Of a DNA stretch of 64,000 nt, positions 47,757 through 59,705 are shown piece after piece (the stretch's first letter is position 1; every line of letters starts with the position of its first letter). A model generated the notes under the pieces. It did not search any database and was not told where the DNA came from. It saw only the letters and a program-made list of their open reading frames with translations. The DNA is from Nissolia schottii (Eukaryota; Streptophyta; Magnoliopsida; Fabales; Fabaceae), in assembly GCA_003254905.1 (NCBI GenBank), contig QANU01001109.1, positions 62,001 through 126,000 on the forward strand, in the 5' to 3' direction. Position numbers and translations under genes: made by a program.

Positions 47757-49372
47757 GTTTCTAAAAGCACCTAAACAGTGATAAACTTGATAATTACTGC
47801 TGAAAAGCGATCACCGCCACTTATTCCATATATGGCTTATGCATAATAAATATTTCACAGATGGTGGGACACAGCTGGCTTGTTAGTATTGCCTTGTTCA
47901 TAGTAAAAAAGAAAAGAAATACGAACGATAAAAACAAAAGATCTTCAATATTCACCCTTAGCTCCTCTAGGGCCCCCCCCCCCCCTTTTTTCTTTTAGCC
48001 CTCCCAATCAGATATGGAATTAATGAAGCGCGTATTGGTGTCGTATTTATAGATGTTGGGGCAAAATTAGGTGAAAATGAATCCATTTATGTACTAGATG
48101 TATCCCGAAATGCTCGAGCACTAAAAGGGACGCTCAAGCATTTTTGAACATTGAAGAAATTATTCTAATGCAAAAAAATTGTTCGAGCATTGAAAAATCG
48201 CACTTGAGCTTTTTGACTCTCAAGCAAGAAGCTTCTTTCCCAAAAAAAAAAAAATCATAACTTTTATTACAGACGTTCAATTAATATGATTTAAGTCTCC
48301 AATTAAATGTAAGAGATAGATCTATAACCTTTTGTTATTTCTTCTCTTTGATGTCCTTGTACTTAAAAATTATTGAGCAAACCCTACCACTAATCCTAAA
48401 ATGCATGAATTAGTCCTACATCTATATACAAACTATGCAAAATATAACTCTAATTGAAAAGTTGTCTAGAGCTATTTCACATTAGTGTCTGTTAAGTAAC
48501 CGCTTGTCTTATAATAAATGTGATACACAATTAATGAAAATGAAAACGAGAAATCAGTTAAATTCATTTGTACTAAAAATTTCCAAATGACGGAGTTGGA
48601 ACCATCTAAATTTACTGTCGTGGCAGATGACATTAGTTGTTAAAAAATATTAAATGCAAGGGGTGAAGGGTCAAGATCAAGGATAGATACGGAGCCACTG
48701 ATTTTCATTCTATTTTCAGTCTAAGTAAAATTTGTCGGCAGCAAAAATTGTTATATTTAACATCGTAACTGTAACGTCAATTATGATTCAATCAACATAT
48801 TGCCCAACCTTTAATTGCATATGGCACTTGTCTTCCACAATTGACTTGCTCTGCCTTCCACCGTCTCAAAGCCACGTATATATGGGATTAGTGAGTGCCA
48901 GCTTTTCAAAATTCAGCGTTCATGGTTTATAGAAACGTGACATGTTTAGGCTTCCATTACATATTTTGCATCTGAGTAATTTTTACATGTTCTATATAGA
49001 GTATATTTAATACATGTTTTAAAAATATTAAAATTAATCTTTTTTCTATTTTTTTTTACATTATTTTAAAAAAATATTTAAATTTAAATTAATGATAATG
49101 TTGTTGAAATATGGATTATTAAATTTGTAGCTCAAGAGCATACACAAATTTCTCATCTACATGTAGTTGTTTCGTATATATCTTGACGGTTAGCTAGATG
49201 GCACACATTGAATGCCATTGAGAAACTCATCATTTTCAATCTTCCCATTAAGTTTGAAATTTTTGCGCAAGTGTGGAAATAAGAGGATTAATGCATGCAA
49301 AGTCATCATTATCGGACTGAAAGAGAGATCTCAACCACATGTATTAATGGCACGTACCCTGCCCCTTTCCAC
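47757..49372. other. Spacer upstream of the glycine-rich protein gene
   Basis: AT-rich, with a run of 13 C at 47973-47985. Small open frames at 48732-48932 and 49212-49409 have no recognisable features. Confidence 0.45.
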
Positions 49373-49380
49373 TATAAATA
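49373..49380 (+). promoter_or_regulatory. TATA box of the glycine-rich protein gene
   Basis: TATAAATA lies 81 bp before the start codon, leaving room for a leader of about 50 bp. Confidence 0.65.
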
Positions 49381-49460
49381 AGTGTTACTTGTTGCTATCT
49401 TTCAAATAACAAGTAAAGCAAGTGATTATAGCTTTATTTTATTGATAGCACAAATAAAAG

Positions 49461-50114
49461 ATGGGGAAATTGCATAAGTATACTGGTGTACTTGCTGTGC
49501 TCTTTGTATTAGTGATAGGAATAGCTGAGTGCAGAAAAATCAAAAAAGAAGATGAATTAGTTGATAGCCTTGGGGGAGGTGGTTTTGGTGGTGGTAGCGG
49601 CGGAGGTTTTGGTAAAGGTGGTGGAGGTGGGTTTGGTGGGGGTGGTGGTGTTGGATTTGGAGGTGGACATGGTGGTGGTGGTGGCGGCGGCGGCGGTGGC
49701 GGTGGAGGTGGCGGCAAAGGTGGTGGTGTAGGAGGAGGTGTTGGTGGTGGTGTTGGAGGTGGACATGGTGGTGGCATAGGAGGAGGGGCTGGTGGTGGAG
49801 GTGGACATGGTGGAGGAAATGGAGGAGGTGCCGGTGGGGGTTTTGGAGGCGGTAAAGGTGGCGGTGTAGGGGGTGGATCTGGTGGTGGTGGCGGTGCGGG
49901 AGGAGGTGCTGGCGGAGGTGTTGGAAGTGGACATGGTGGTGGCATTGGAGGAGGTGTTGGTGGAGGCGGTGGAGTTGGAGGTGGTGCTGGTGGAGGCTTT
50001 GGAGGCGGCAAAGGTGGAGGTGCTGGTGGAGGATTTGGAGGTGGTGGAGGTGGCGGTGCAGGTGGTGGATTTGGAGGTGGTGGCAATGGGGAAGGCCATG
50101 ATGGTGGTTTTTAA
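49461..50114 (+). CDS. Secreted glycine-rich protein (217 aa, no intron)
   Basis: The frame starts ATGGGGAAATTGC and encodes a hydrophobic signal peptide (about residues 1-25, core GVLAVLFVLVIGIAEC), a short charged segment RKIKKEDELVDSL, and then more than 170 residues of nearly pure glycine repeats of the form GGGxGGG, where x is H, F, V, A, K, I, S or N. The block GAGGGFGGGKGGG occurs twice, so the repeat has grown by internal duplication. This is the build of class I plant glycine-rich proteins, thought to be structural proteins of the cell wall. The signal and the TATA box make it a real gene despite low complexity. The open frames on the minus strand (poly-Pro and Ser/Thr-rich) are its shadows. 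Confidence 0.85.
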   Translation: MGKLHKYTGVLAVLFVLVIGIAECRKIKKEDELVDSLGGGGFGGGSGGGFGKGGGGGFGGGGGVGFGGGHGGGGGGGGGGGGGGGKGGGVGGGVGGGVGGGHGGGIGGGAGGGGGHGGGNGGGAGGGFGGGKGGGVGGGSGGGGGAGGGAGGGVGSGHGGGIGGGVGGGGGVGGGAGGGFGGGKGGGAGGGFGGGGGGGAGGGFGGGGNGEGHDGGF

Positions 50115-50550
50115 TCTAAGTTTCCTATAAGACAATCTTCTAGTGTCGTGCAACGTAATTGTCGTGCATGCATGGATTATAACATGCAATTGCGTACAAT
50201 AGATTAATTAAATAAATTTGAGAGTTTTATGATGCTTGATCAGGTTTTAATGCAATAACTAGTTATTATATATAGACTTTCTTTTGGCATATTATAATTT
50301 ATGGAATAAGAAAATTCCGTAAGTATTTTCAGTCATATCAATTATAGGTGCCCGTATCTCAATTATATTTCAGTCATATCAGCTTGATTAATCATTATTG
50401 TTTTTTATTTTATCTTCATATTTAATGTCAAAAATTATATTTATTTCCATAAAATAAATATTATAAATGATATAATTGTGAATACAAACTAATAAAAAAT
50501 AGAGGAGTGACATATATTGGTAGATAAAAAGTAGATAAGATGTCTCCAAT
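50115..50550. other. 3' flank of the glycine-rich protein gene
   Basis: Probable 3' UTR, then AT-rich spacer. No other gene seen. Confidence 0.45.
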
Positions 50551-50931
50551 GTTGCGTTTGGTTTGCTGAGGCATGACATGAATAAAGAAACATAGGAACA
50601 AAGATATAAAAAATAAGAAGACCTTAGTATTTTATTTGGTAACAATGTACAATATTTGTATATATATTTTATTTGGTTTAATAGAGACAAGACATAAAAT
50701 ACATTCTAAATGACTTAAAATACTTAAATGCATTAATTTAATAGAAAAATAAAATTAAAAAAACACATTATCCTAATCTAAAAGGTTTTATCTCTATGTC
50801 TCAGCAAAACGGATGTATAAAAAATATACTAATTTTTTTTACCTTGAGACACAAGTTTTTGTACTTATCTTAACAACTAAACATAATTTTGTGTTTTTCT
50901 ATCTTTATATGTCTCAACAACTAAATGCAAC
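50551..50931. mobile_element. MITE, copy A of a family also present in the pectinesterase intron
   Basis: The left end GTTGCGTTTGGTTTGCTGAG pairs with a right end reading GTTGCATTTAGTTGTTGAGA on the other strand. The inner block AATGACTTAAAATACT followed by GCATTAATTTAATAGAAAA is shared with 52014-52333. Confidence 0.65.
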
Positions 50932-51606
50932 TCAAAATATTTTATTTTTATTTCAAAATAACGGTCTTCTAATAAAAAAAAAGTACCATTTTGTTGTTAG
51001 ATGACCTAAATTTTATTGTACATGATCTTAATTATGTCTTTTTTACCTAAACACTTTATGGCTTGCTTTATTTACACGAGCATTAGGCACGATTACCATG
51101 ATTAACTTGGAAGCACTTGGGTGGAGTAGTTTATGAGTAACTATAAAGCAACAATTGCAATAAATAAATAAAAAAAACTATAAAGCAACAATATATACTT
51201 AATAGAAAAATGTTATTACTTATTTGTATAAGTACTAAAAGTGAGCATATTACATACTGTAAACAATAAAGAGAGAAAAACTAAGAATTTGTATTTCATT
51301 TTTCCCACATTAATTATATCTATCAAATATTTGTTTATAGAGGTATAAGTAACATTTTTTGGTGCATAAATCAGCTTGCTTAAGTTATATTCAGAAGCCA
51401 AAGAAGACAGGTACATACATGGCACTTGCACCCTCTAAGATTGATCCTATCGAAGACAAGCTATAGCCTTAAATCTGAAGTACTATTTCTGCACAACAAA
51501 GTGAGGTAAATATATATATATATATATATATANTTAAATTGAGGTGATTTATTGCTAAATGTTAAGATTGTTGCCACGTGACAATTTTTATTTTTACTTA
51601 ATCTTC

Positions 51607-51644
<38 letters not shown>

Positions 51645-51774
51645 GTGATTAATAACATAATATTGCTTTTGCTAAACAAACAACTAATTAAACTCTTCAT
51701 GTTTGAGAGTCTCTCTAAGAGCTAGCTTGTGCATATGTATGTATATACATATAATGTAGAATTCTTGATTTGAA
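50932..51774. other. Pectinesterase 3' flank and AT-repeat spacer
   Basis: AT-rich sequence with (TA)n runs at 51510-51532 and 51611-51641. One undetermined base (N) is at 51533, within the first run. No gene seen. Confidence 0.5.
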
Positions 51775-52557
51775 TCATATCCATGCTGGCAACCAATTCT
51801 TGCCGTCAATGTAATCAATGGACAAGAAGGGTGCAACTTGTTCGTCAGTAAGCTGCTTAGACCAAGGAGCTCTTCTTCCTGTAGTGGCTCCAGGTCCATG
51901 GCACTTGTACTCCGCATGGTATAGATTCCTGCATGCATATATGCAGTTTCATCATTCACCACAATTAATTTACCTTCTCATCAAATCAAACATGTATATA
52001 CTGAGACTTGGAATCGACATTTGGTTGCTAAGACAAGACTACATAGATATGGGGACTGAGACATACAAGTCAGCCTGTTTGGTGACAGTGTACAAGACTC
52101 ACTTATTTGTATCTATATCTTGTTTACTTTAAGAAAATATACTTCAAATGACTTAAAATACTCTTATTGCATTAATTTAATAGAAAAGATTAAAATATCT
52201 CAATAAAACGAAGGTACAAAAAAAACAAATTTTCTGTCGTGAGACATAAATTTTTTGTCTGTCTCAATAAATAAACAGAATTTTTGTCCCTATATCTCAT
52301 TATTTTTATCTTATTTCAGTAAATGAACACGGTCTAAAAATACAAAAAATAAAATTGGTCAGAATCAATTTTAAACCTACCCCGCTGATTTTTCAAGCAC
52401 AGGCTAACAGTTATGCTAATTAGCGAGAATAATTTGCCCAAAAAACCATTGTCAGACACATGACAAATTTTGATTGGACGAACAAAAATAGTAAGTAAGA
52501 AACAAAAAGTTATTAATCCCACGTTTTAACACATAATTTGGGCAATTAATTTCTAGC

Positions 52558-52603
<46 letters not shown>

Positions 52604-54461
52604 CATTGGAGTTCGGGTAAATGGCCTAAGAACATGTGTTTTCACGTTTCCATTGCAAATCAAACTAAGCTCCTAGCAATTTCTATATGCTAAAAGTGTG
52701 TTTGGATAATTTTCCGAGTTAAAAATAGCTCCTAATAAAATAGTTATTGAAATAGCTTTTACGAAGCGGTTATTTGTTAAAATCAAGCTGTAAATTTTTG
52801 AAAGAAGAATTTGGTTGGTGATTTTCTTACGCTGTGCTACCCTCGTAGCTCCAACTGGTCCACCCTTCTGGAACAATGGTCATGGAGAGGTATGACTTGG
52901 CAAAAATGGCCCTAGAATAAGGACCTTTAGCCCTCCCTAGGTACACCCCACCAACCCCATAAACCCTGTTCTTGATGAATATAAATCCACTCATCTCGCG
53001 TTCACTTTCTCTGTTTTGTGCTGTGATTGACCCATGAATCGTTACCCTCTTGTCATCAACCACAAATATCTCACAGCTCTGCATCAACATTGCAAGTAAT
53101 TCATAATCAACATGAGAAATATTTATCATTTAATATATACTTATAGTAATGGCTATAAATAAAGTTAACATTGAATAATAGATAGTAACATCATTTTTCT
53201 TGCTACACAAGGCACCTCAGCATTTCTTAATTGATTACCTGGAAGATGGATCTGCCACGGCCAAATATGAAATCAATTGATCCTTGAATGTAGCAGGATT
53301 CATAGTAATGTCTGCCTTTGTAATCAAAGAGAGTGTTATGAGTACTGTAAAATGCACAATGGTAGAATGCGACTTTGTCTGCAGCCACAAATGCTGCCAC
53401 AGATTGATTCTGAGAAGTATATGCAATCCCTGTTGGTGCCTCATTCTGCAATATTGCAAAACCATGTAAACAATAAGTACTTTGATATAAATAAAACTTC
53501 GCACAAAATTTCAGAAACAATTGCTAGAATTTGACACAAAATAAGGCAATTGTTGAATGAAATAGAGTGGTACAAGTAACCAAGAATAAACATGTCTGCC
53601 ACATCATTCTGACACTTAAATTTATGCGAAAACTCCAATTGGTGTTGCACATACCTTGAAGCTAATTCCAAATGCGATGAAATCGGTGGCTTCGACTTTG
53701 AAGGTAGCAGAAGCAATGTTGTCAGAGGAGCTCTGAGACCAAACTATAGATGTTCTCCCTTTCCCATTCCCTCTCATGAATATATAGCGCTTAGTCTTTG
53801 GTATGTGCACCTTTTCCCTTTTGCATCATCAAAAATGAACATTACATTAGCAACTCAAACTATAGCTCCTCATATAAATTATAAATATATACCTATAATA
53901 ACTTTGATTAATAATTTTCTAACATGGATACTAATTAACAATTATATAAAATCATTTAATTGTCTCTATCCAACCTCTTAAATTTTTGGGAAAAATGGTT
54001 TCTTAGAATGCCTCTACAACCATTCAAGTCCTATCGCTCCCATTTGCTAACATAATGTGTCAAATTTCAGCGGAAGATATAAAGTCAACTATGTAATGTC
54101 CTAATAACTTTGATTGACTAACATGGATACTAAGAGGGGGGAAAAAAGTGCTAATTAATACAACTTTGTACCTGTATACTCCTTTTCTAACATGGACAAT
54201 GACCCAATTGGAATTTCCATCAGGGATTGAATCAATGGCAGCTTGGACAGATTTGAATTCCCCATTGCCGTTGATATCTACCTTGATAGCTTTGATGGTG
54301 CGATTGATCCCTAACTTGTGTGTCAACAAAGGAGAGTCTATAACCGTTTGTGCATCAAAGCCAAATGCACAATATGGCATGCAAAAGAAGATGAAAACTA
54401 GAATTGCCCCTATGAATGTTGTTGAAGCATTATGCAAAGAAGAAAATGATGAAGAAGACAT
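51775..54461 (-). CDS. Pectinesterase-family protein (353 aa, 5 exons), altered active site
   Basis: Exons on the minus strand, in order: 54461-54172, 53817-53655, 53445-53239, 53078-52831, 51928-51775; total 1062 bases. A signal peptide (about 1-34) leads straight into the pectin methylesterase beta-helix domain with no inhibitor-like pro-region. Family blocks seen: GVYREKV, QSVAAFVAADKVAFY, CYIQGSIDFIFG, VYLGRAKGPYSR, and a C-terminal end NWLPAWI. Of the classical catalytic residues, Gln165 (first Gln), Asp209 and Arg269 are kept. The usual QDTL motif is HNTL here (His187-Asn188), and the Trp of LGRxW is Lys271. From memory, a plant subfamily that includes pollen-type enzymes has similar LGRAKG blocks, so this may be a subfamily trait. 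Predicted location is the cell wall; activity is doubtful. Intron 4 holds a MITE and an (AT)n run. Confidence 0.9.
52014..52333. mobile_element. MITE in pectinesterase intron 4, copy B of the 50551-50931 family
   Basis: It shares with copy A the block AATGACTTAAAATACTC followed by TGCATTAATTTAATAGAAAA and the terminal words GAGACATA. The ends (ACATTTGGTTGCTAAGACA on the left; GTGTTCATTTACTGAAATAA on the other strand at right) are only roughly inverted. Confidence 0.5.
52561..52598. repeat. (TA)n microsatellite in pectinesterase intron 4
   Basis: An uninterrupted TA run of about nineteen units. Confidence 0.9.
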
Positions 54462-54960
54462 TATTTTTGGTGATGGTGGGGGGAAGGGGTTGAGAATCTT
54501 AATTTGTGCTTAGAAATTTTTGGGTGAAGTACAAAGTATGGGGGGAAATGTGAGGATTATAAGTGAAGGGGTTTTATTTATTTTTGGGGTTAAAGATGGT
54601 TAGGGAAGGTAAAATTTAGCGTCATTGAATTGAAGGGTAAATATGGTTACAAAGATCTTTTTCTCTATATTGGAGGGTGTCCAGAAGTTCCTAATTATGC
54701 GGTTGCATGCGGCTAACTTAGTTTTAATGCTCTCGTTTTGTGGCATTTTGGGACAAGTTGAAGGATTAATAGGCTCAGAATATGAACTAGTTAAACATCT
54801 GTTAAGGCAAATTTCTTATGCCAAACTGCATATAAATATTTATATTTTAGTTGCTTGGACCTGGTTCTTTGTTTTTTTTCTTTCTTGTGGTCCAAGTTTT
54901 CATTTCAAAATCTCTTTTTTTTTTTTGTGATTTAAAAACCGATGGGTCTGAGTGAGTGGG
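54462..54960 (-). promoter_or_regulatory. Upstream region of the pectinesterase gene
   Basis: On the minus strand a leader with CCCCTTCCCCCC lies just before the ATG, and a CTTATAATCC element about 100 bp upstream could serve as a TATA box. The plus-strand open frame 54643-54930 has no recognisable features. Confidence 0.35.
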
Positions 54961-55201
54961 GACTCCCCTAGTCGATTTTGGTTAGGTAGCTACCCATCTA
55001 AAATGAGCTCTTCTGTTTTTGACTGATAATGACAAATAAAAAGACTACATATATGATATATCAGTGCGTAATAAATAAATAAATAAAATAAAATGTATCA
55101 TCCAATAATGTGGTATATAAATATAAATAGATAAATAATATCATGATGACCCGGTCCCTTTTTCTTACACGTGTTTTCGTTAGAATATAAAATGTGTATA
55201 C

Positions 55202-55247
<46 letters not shown>
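55202..55247. repeat. (TTA)n microsatellite
   Basis: An uninterrupted run of about fifteen trinucleotide units. Confidence 0.95.
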
Positions 55248-55799
55248 TGGCCTTGTTTATATATGTGTGTGTTTCCATCACCATTTTCTATTTTTGTGCT
55301 CTATAATATGGGCAAGAAATAAAAGATACCGGTGTAGTAATTGGGGCAACAGTATATAGAAGCTGCAATGCTGCCACGTCCTCAACATCAATATCATCAA
55401 CCCACAAAGCTGAAAACAAATAGTTTCAAACTAAACTTGTAATGATTACTTTGGTATGAGCTTAGTAAATATCAATACCCTGCTAAACCTTTAAATGTCT
55501 AGGAATATACATCAATTATCATCAATACGTACCCTAAACTAATTTCACATTTCCCTTCATTCGGGAATCAACATTAGTGCGCTCTGAAGCATTTTGTTTT
55601 TCTGATGTTTGAAAGAAGACTTAAAATTCACAAGTAGACAAACAAGTACAACATAGGATGAAGCAAGGATTAAGCCATGTCTCATTAAAAATCTTCATAG
55701 AAAAACTCAGTTAATAGAATCCACAAAAGAAAAAGAAGTACTCAGCCTCAAGCAATTTTAAGGGACACCAAAACCTGATAATTACATGTAACCACAATG

Positions 55800-56230
55800 A
55801 ACCCAGACTCCTCCTCTAACATACACCACCTCCTCCTCCTCCTCCTTCTATGATCCTCCCGCCCCCATCGACGATGACACCCACCAAGGATGTCACTTCA
55901 TGCGCTCGTTCGGCTTCCGCAATCGGGTTCAACTGCTTCGAGGCTCATCTCTTCCCAGTCAAACTGCCCTAAGCCACCGCAACAACACCGCTAGTCGTCA
56001 AAGCGAAGGGAAAAAAGGCCTCCTCCCTTGGACAAAATCGAGGACGACGAAAACTCCAAATTCAGTGGAAGAAGTGCTAGAGTGGAAGAGATGGTGGTGA
56101 TCATGGCAGTGGTGGAAGTGATGGAGGAGGTGGTGGCAGATGGGGAGGGGCAGATCTGCAAATTTTTTCTTCCTTTTTTCTTTGTTTCTATTAATTATGT
56201 GGCTTCATTGGGTATTTTAGGTCATTAGTC
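55800..56230 (+). pseudogene. Possible gene fragment with coding-like composition
   Basis: This stretch is much more GC-rich than its surroundings. In shifting frames it gives a transit-peptide-like segment (KDVTSCARSASAIGFNCFEA), then KIEDDENSKFSGRSA, and then a Gly-rich segment (GGDHGSGGSDGGGGGRWGG). Stops and frame changes separate the pieces, and no splice sites join them convincingly. I read it as a broken fragment, perhaps of a plastid protein gene; the family is not recognised. Confidence 0.3.
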
Positions 56231-58558
56231 ATGTAATTTTTTGTTGTCTTCATAAAATCAAACAAAATACGAATTCAATAAATGTGTTTTATACATCATC
56301 ATCAAACAGAATGCAAAACTGATTTGTCCCCTTATTTTTTATATTCATATCCTCATGTCTCTATATTTTAGTCTTGTATCAATAATCAAACGCATCTTAT
56401 AGGATAGAGTATATAGCCAACAAGCTAATGCACACTAGATCACGCGACCTCTGGTGGCGATTAAGGACCAAAAGGAAAGGAAGAATAATGAGTTAAATGA
56501 GAAACTACACAAATTTGACTAACCCAAAACTTAAGACAATGGGTATATGGGTATTTCTACTTCTCTTCACTTAATTTATTACTAACTAATGTGAGATTTT
56601 TATACACTCACTTGAATTGAAATCTAACATCAATGACCAATTGGTTTGAACCAACGATGCTTTGGTCGAGTCAATCACTCGGGTCTAGTTTTATAACTAT
56701 GTTCACAATAAAGTCGATGGATCCAAAAAAAAAACAGCGAGTGTAATTATAATTAATAAAGCTTGTCAGACCAATTTTTATTGTGAATATGCCTATATAC
56801 GAAGTGTTATAATTGTATCCGTGCAATAATCTCTAGAATATTACAAGAGTGAGAATCCATTGATTCCAAATAATAAGTTATGGTACACTTACTTCGCTCA
56901 ATAACTTTCAATGGACAATGAATTTAATCAATCTTACCGTTGAATTAAAAGTTCATATCAAGTAGATCAAGATCATAAAATTTCTTTCAATTTACAAATT
57001 ATGTGATACTTAATCATTCCATTTTACTTTATCATATAATATGATTTTGAAAATATGAATAAATTATTGACTATTAAATTTCATATTTACTATTGTCCAA
57101 TTTTTTTTGAAAATTGATATATTTAATCTTCAGTATAATATCACATAATTCAACAGTTAAATTGATTAAATTCATTGTTCATAAAAAGTTATTGAGCGGA
57201 GTAAATGTACCATGACTTACGACTTACTCCTAGAGCCAGTGGATTCCTATTCATGTTACAATATTTAAAACTAATTGCTTTCATGCATATAATTTGTTAA
57301 ATATATAATAAAAACAATCATTCATTTGTCTTTATCCAATAATTTAAAATTTTAAAATAGATAATTCTTAATATATTACTTAAACCTCTGCGACCAAGTA
57401 ATAGAGCTCAATTTTTACCGCATCCATTCTTCTAGACAAAATAAATCAAAATTTTAGCATAAGACATAAAGTTAACTTGAACAAAATTATCAAAAATGAT
57501 TCCATTGCCTTTACCCAACCTTCGGAAACACAGTTTTCGACATAATTTAAGTTCATCAATATGTAATGCCTTGAACTCAACTTTTGTGCTGCATTGCATT
57601 AAAGACATCAAACTACCAGCAGTAATTTATTGTTGCTGAAAGCCCATACCTTGCTGCCTTGCTACTGCGCCCAAAACAATATTAATGAGAATTGGGAAAT
57701 GATAAAGTTTCACGGACTTTAATTGGAACTTGGTTAATTTGGAAGTCCACCACGTCTAATATATTACATTTATTTTTGTAGTAAAATAAATAAATAAATA
57801 AATAAAACTAAGTTGGCACCAACACTATTTACGCGGCTATATATGCAGAATGCACATGATGATGTTAGAGATCTGTTCAACAGATATGAGTGCAGCAGCA
57901 TTTGGTCATTCCTCATTGTGAATTTGTGATATGTGCAACTCATTCTGAAGAAAGAAAAAAAAAAAAAAACAAACCTTTTTACTAATACAATTCTATCCTT
58001 CTTTCATATGCTGTTGCATCATACATAAATGAAAAGTAATAGTTAGTTGGGCAGTATGTTTTCCATTATTTGAAGCAATGATATAAAATATAAGAACTTA
58101 TATAAAAATATTTATATCTATGCTATTCAATTTTCGAATGAGATTCATTTTTATGGACTGAGGTTTTTTTTCTTTCTTTCTTTTTTTACACTATTTAATC
58201 ATGTTTTTTCATCACACTAATAAAAATGATGTTTCACACTCAAATCTTGCACCAGCACAGATACATAAAAGTTGATTTTTTTTTTTTTTAATTGCAAGGA
58301 TATATGTACACATTATTCTTGAGATAAGCCGGCACGATTAACTTTTGAATATCGGTCATTCCTTTTAAGAAAAAAATGTCTATGTGTCCTTGCTTGATTT
58401 GAATATTGAATGAAAGAGTAGAGCATTAAAGGAATTTGTCAAGAAAACATAATTTCTAAGGTAAATCAAATTAGTCATAATTTAGAACTATTATTTTGCA
58501 ATAAAAAGATTTTTCATGGACAATTCACTCCATAAATAAAAGATTAATTTTATTTTAA
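56231..58558. other. AT-rich spacer, no gene seen
   Basis: No reading frame was recognised. A pair of blocks containing GTACACTTACTTCGCTCAAT (56884) and, inverted, GAGCGGAGTAAATGTAC (57195) suggests a fold-back or MITE of about 350 bp (roughly 56860-57245), not worked out further. Confidence 0.4.
56860..57245. repeat. Inverted repeat, probable MITE
   Basis: The left arm includes CATTGATTCCAAATAATAAG, TGGTACACTTACTTCGCTCA and AATAACTTTCAATGGACAAT. The right arm, on the other strand, shows the same order: CACTGGCTCTAGGAGTAAGT, ATGGTACATTTACTCCGCTC, AATAACTTTTTATGAACAAT. The arms are about 150 bp with an AT-rich loop. Confidence 0.55.
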
Positions 58559-59050
58559 GAGAGCGTTTGATACATTGTCTCTAAGATTACTAAGTAATAT
58601 GGATTACCTTGTAGAAAAATTATTACTTGTTAAATTGTTGGTAATACTATATTGTTGTGTTTGGTATGCACAGATTATGTAACTAAGAACTTATATTACC
58701 TTGTTTGATATATAAAAAAGATTATGATGTAATATATATTATTTATTATTATTATTATTGATATTACTATTATTAATTTTTTAATTATTATTATTATTAT
58801 TTATTATTATTATTATTATTATAATTAATATTTTTTTTGTTTTTTTATATCATTATTATTTAGGATTAGCTGAAGGTGCTAATTCAAATAAACACCTCCC
58901 ATGAAAGTAATCTACATTACCACTTTAAAGGCAATGTGGATTACCTTACATATTATCGGCAATCATTTTGCACCAAACAAGTCGATGTGGATTACCATGT
59001 AATTTAAAATTTCGATAATCTGCATAAATTACCTTATACTAAACTCCCAC
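58559..59050. mobile_element. Tourist-like MITE, copy 2, with TAA flanks
   Basis: The left end GAGAGCGTTTGATACATTG pairs with a right end reading GTGGGAGTTTAGTATAAGG on the other strand. TAA lies on both sides (58556-58558 and 59051-59053). The ATT-repeat core and the GATTACC-rich subterminal parts match 10204-10812. Confidence 0.7.
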
Positions 59051-59584
59051 TAAGTCCTAACCTCCTATGGACAATGTTGAGAGGGGTTTTTATTGTTTAT
59101 AATATGATTTGAGATTTTTACTTTCCGATAATATTTTTTTCAAAAGCAATTTAGAGGTTTACTCATGAATGAAAAGTCCTTCATAAAGTGCCAACTTGTT
59201 CCTTACTATCTTCATATAGTAAAGAAACGCATTTAATTGCATTATGCAATAGACATGAAATTGAACTACCTGGTTCTGAATTCTGCACACAACGTGCTGC
59301 ATTCTGTTGAGCTGCTGGGGAAAAGATTTCCAAAAAAAATGTCAGCCTTCTTGTTAGGAGGCATGCACGGATTCCTTAGTGTTGCATACAGAAACTTTCA
59401 CACATAAAATAAAGTAAAATTAATAAGTTAATCTAACACCCAACAAGTTTTTGCTCTCACGGGTAGTTGCTCTAGATGAAGGGATCATTAATGTTTTGGC
59501 TCCCTCCATTATTGTCCATACCCTTAACTCAAAAGGGGTTCTCTCTTTATTCCACATGCAACTACTTCTTATTCTTAGTGTTAT

Positions 59585-59594
59585 ATTATATATA
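59585..59594 (+). promoter_or_regulatory. Candidate TATA box of the GDSL gene
   Basis: TTATATATAG stretch about 115 bp upstream of the start codon. The spacing is acceptable, but the area is AT-rich. Confidence 0.35.
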
Positions 59595-59705
59595 GACATA
59601 GATATGTACCCTGCTAGCATTGGCAAATACAACAATTATTCTCTTGTGTGGTCTTGTGCACATTATTGTGTGTTGATAACATCATTTATTCGTATATACT
59701 TTCTA

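Noticed and set aside
49439..50189. Minus-strand proline-rich (215 codons) and Ser/Thr-rich (210 codons) open frames
   Set aside because: They are the reverse-strand reading of the glycine-rich protein gene, which has a signal peptide and a TATA box on the plus strand.
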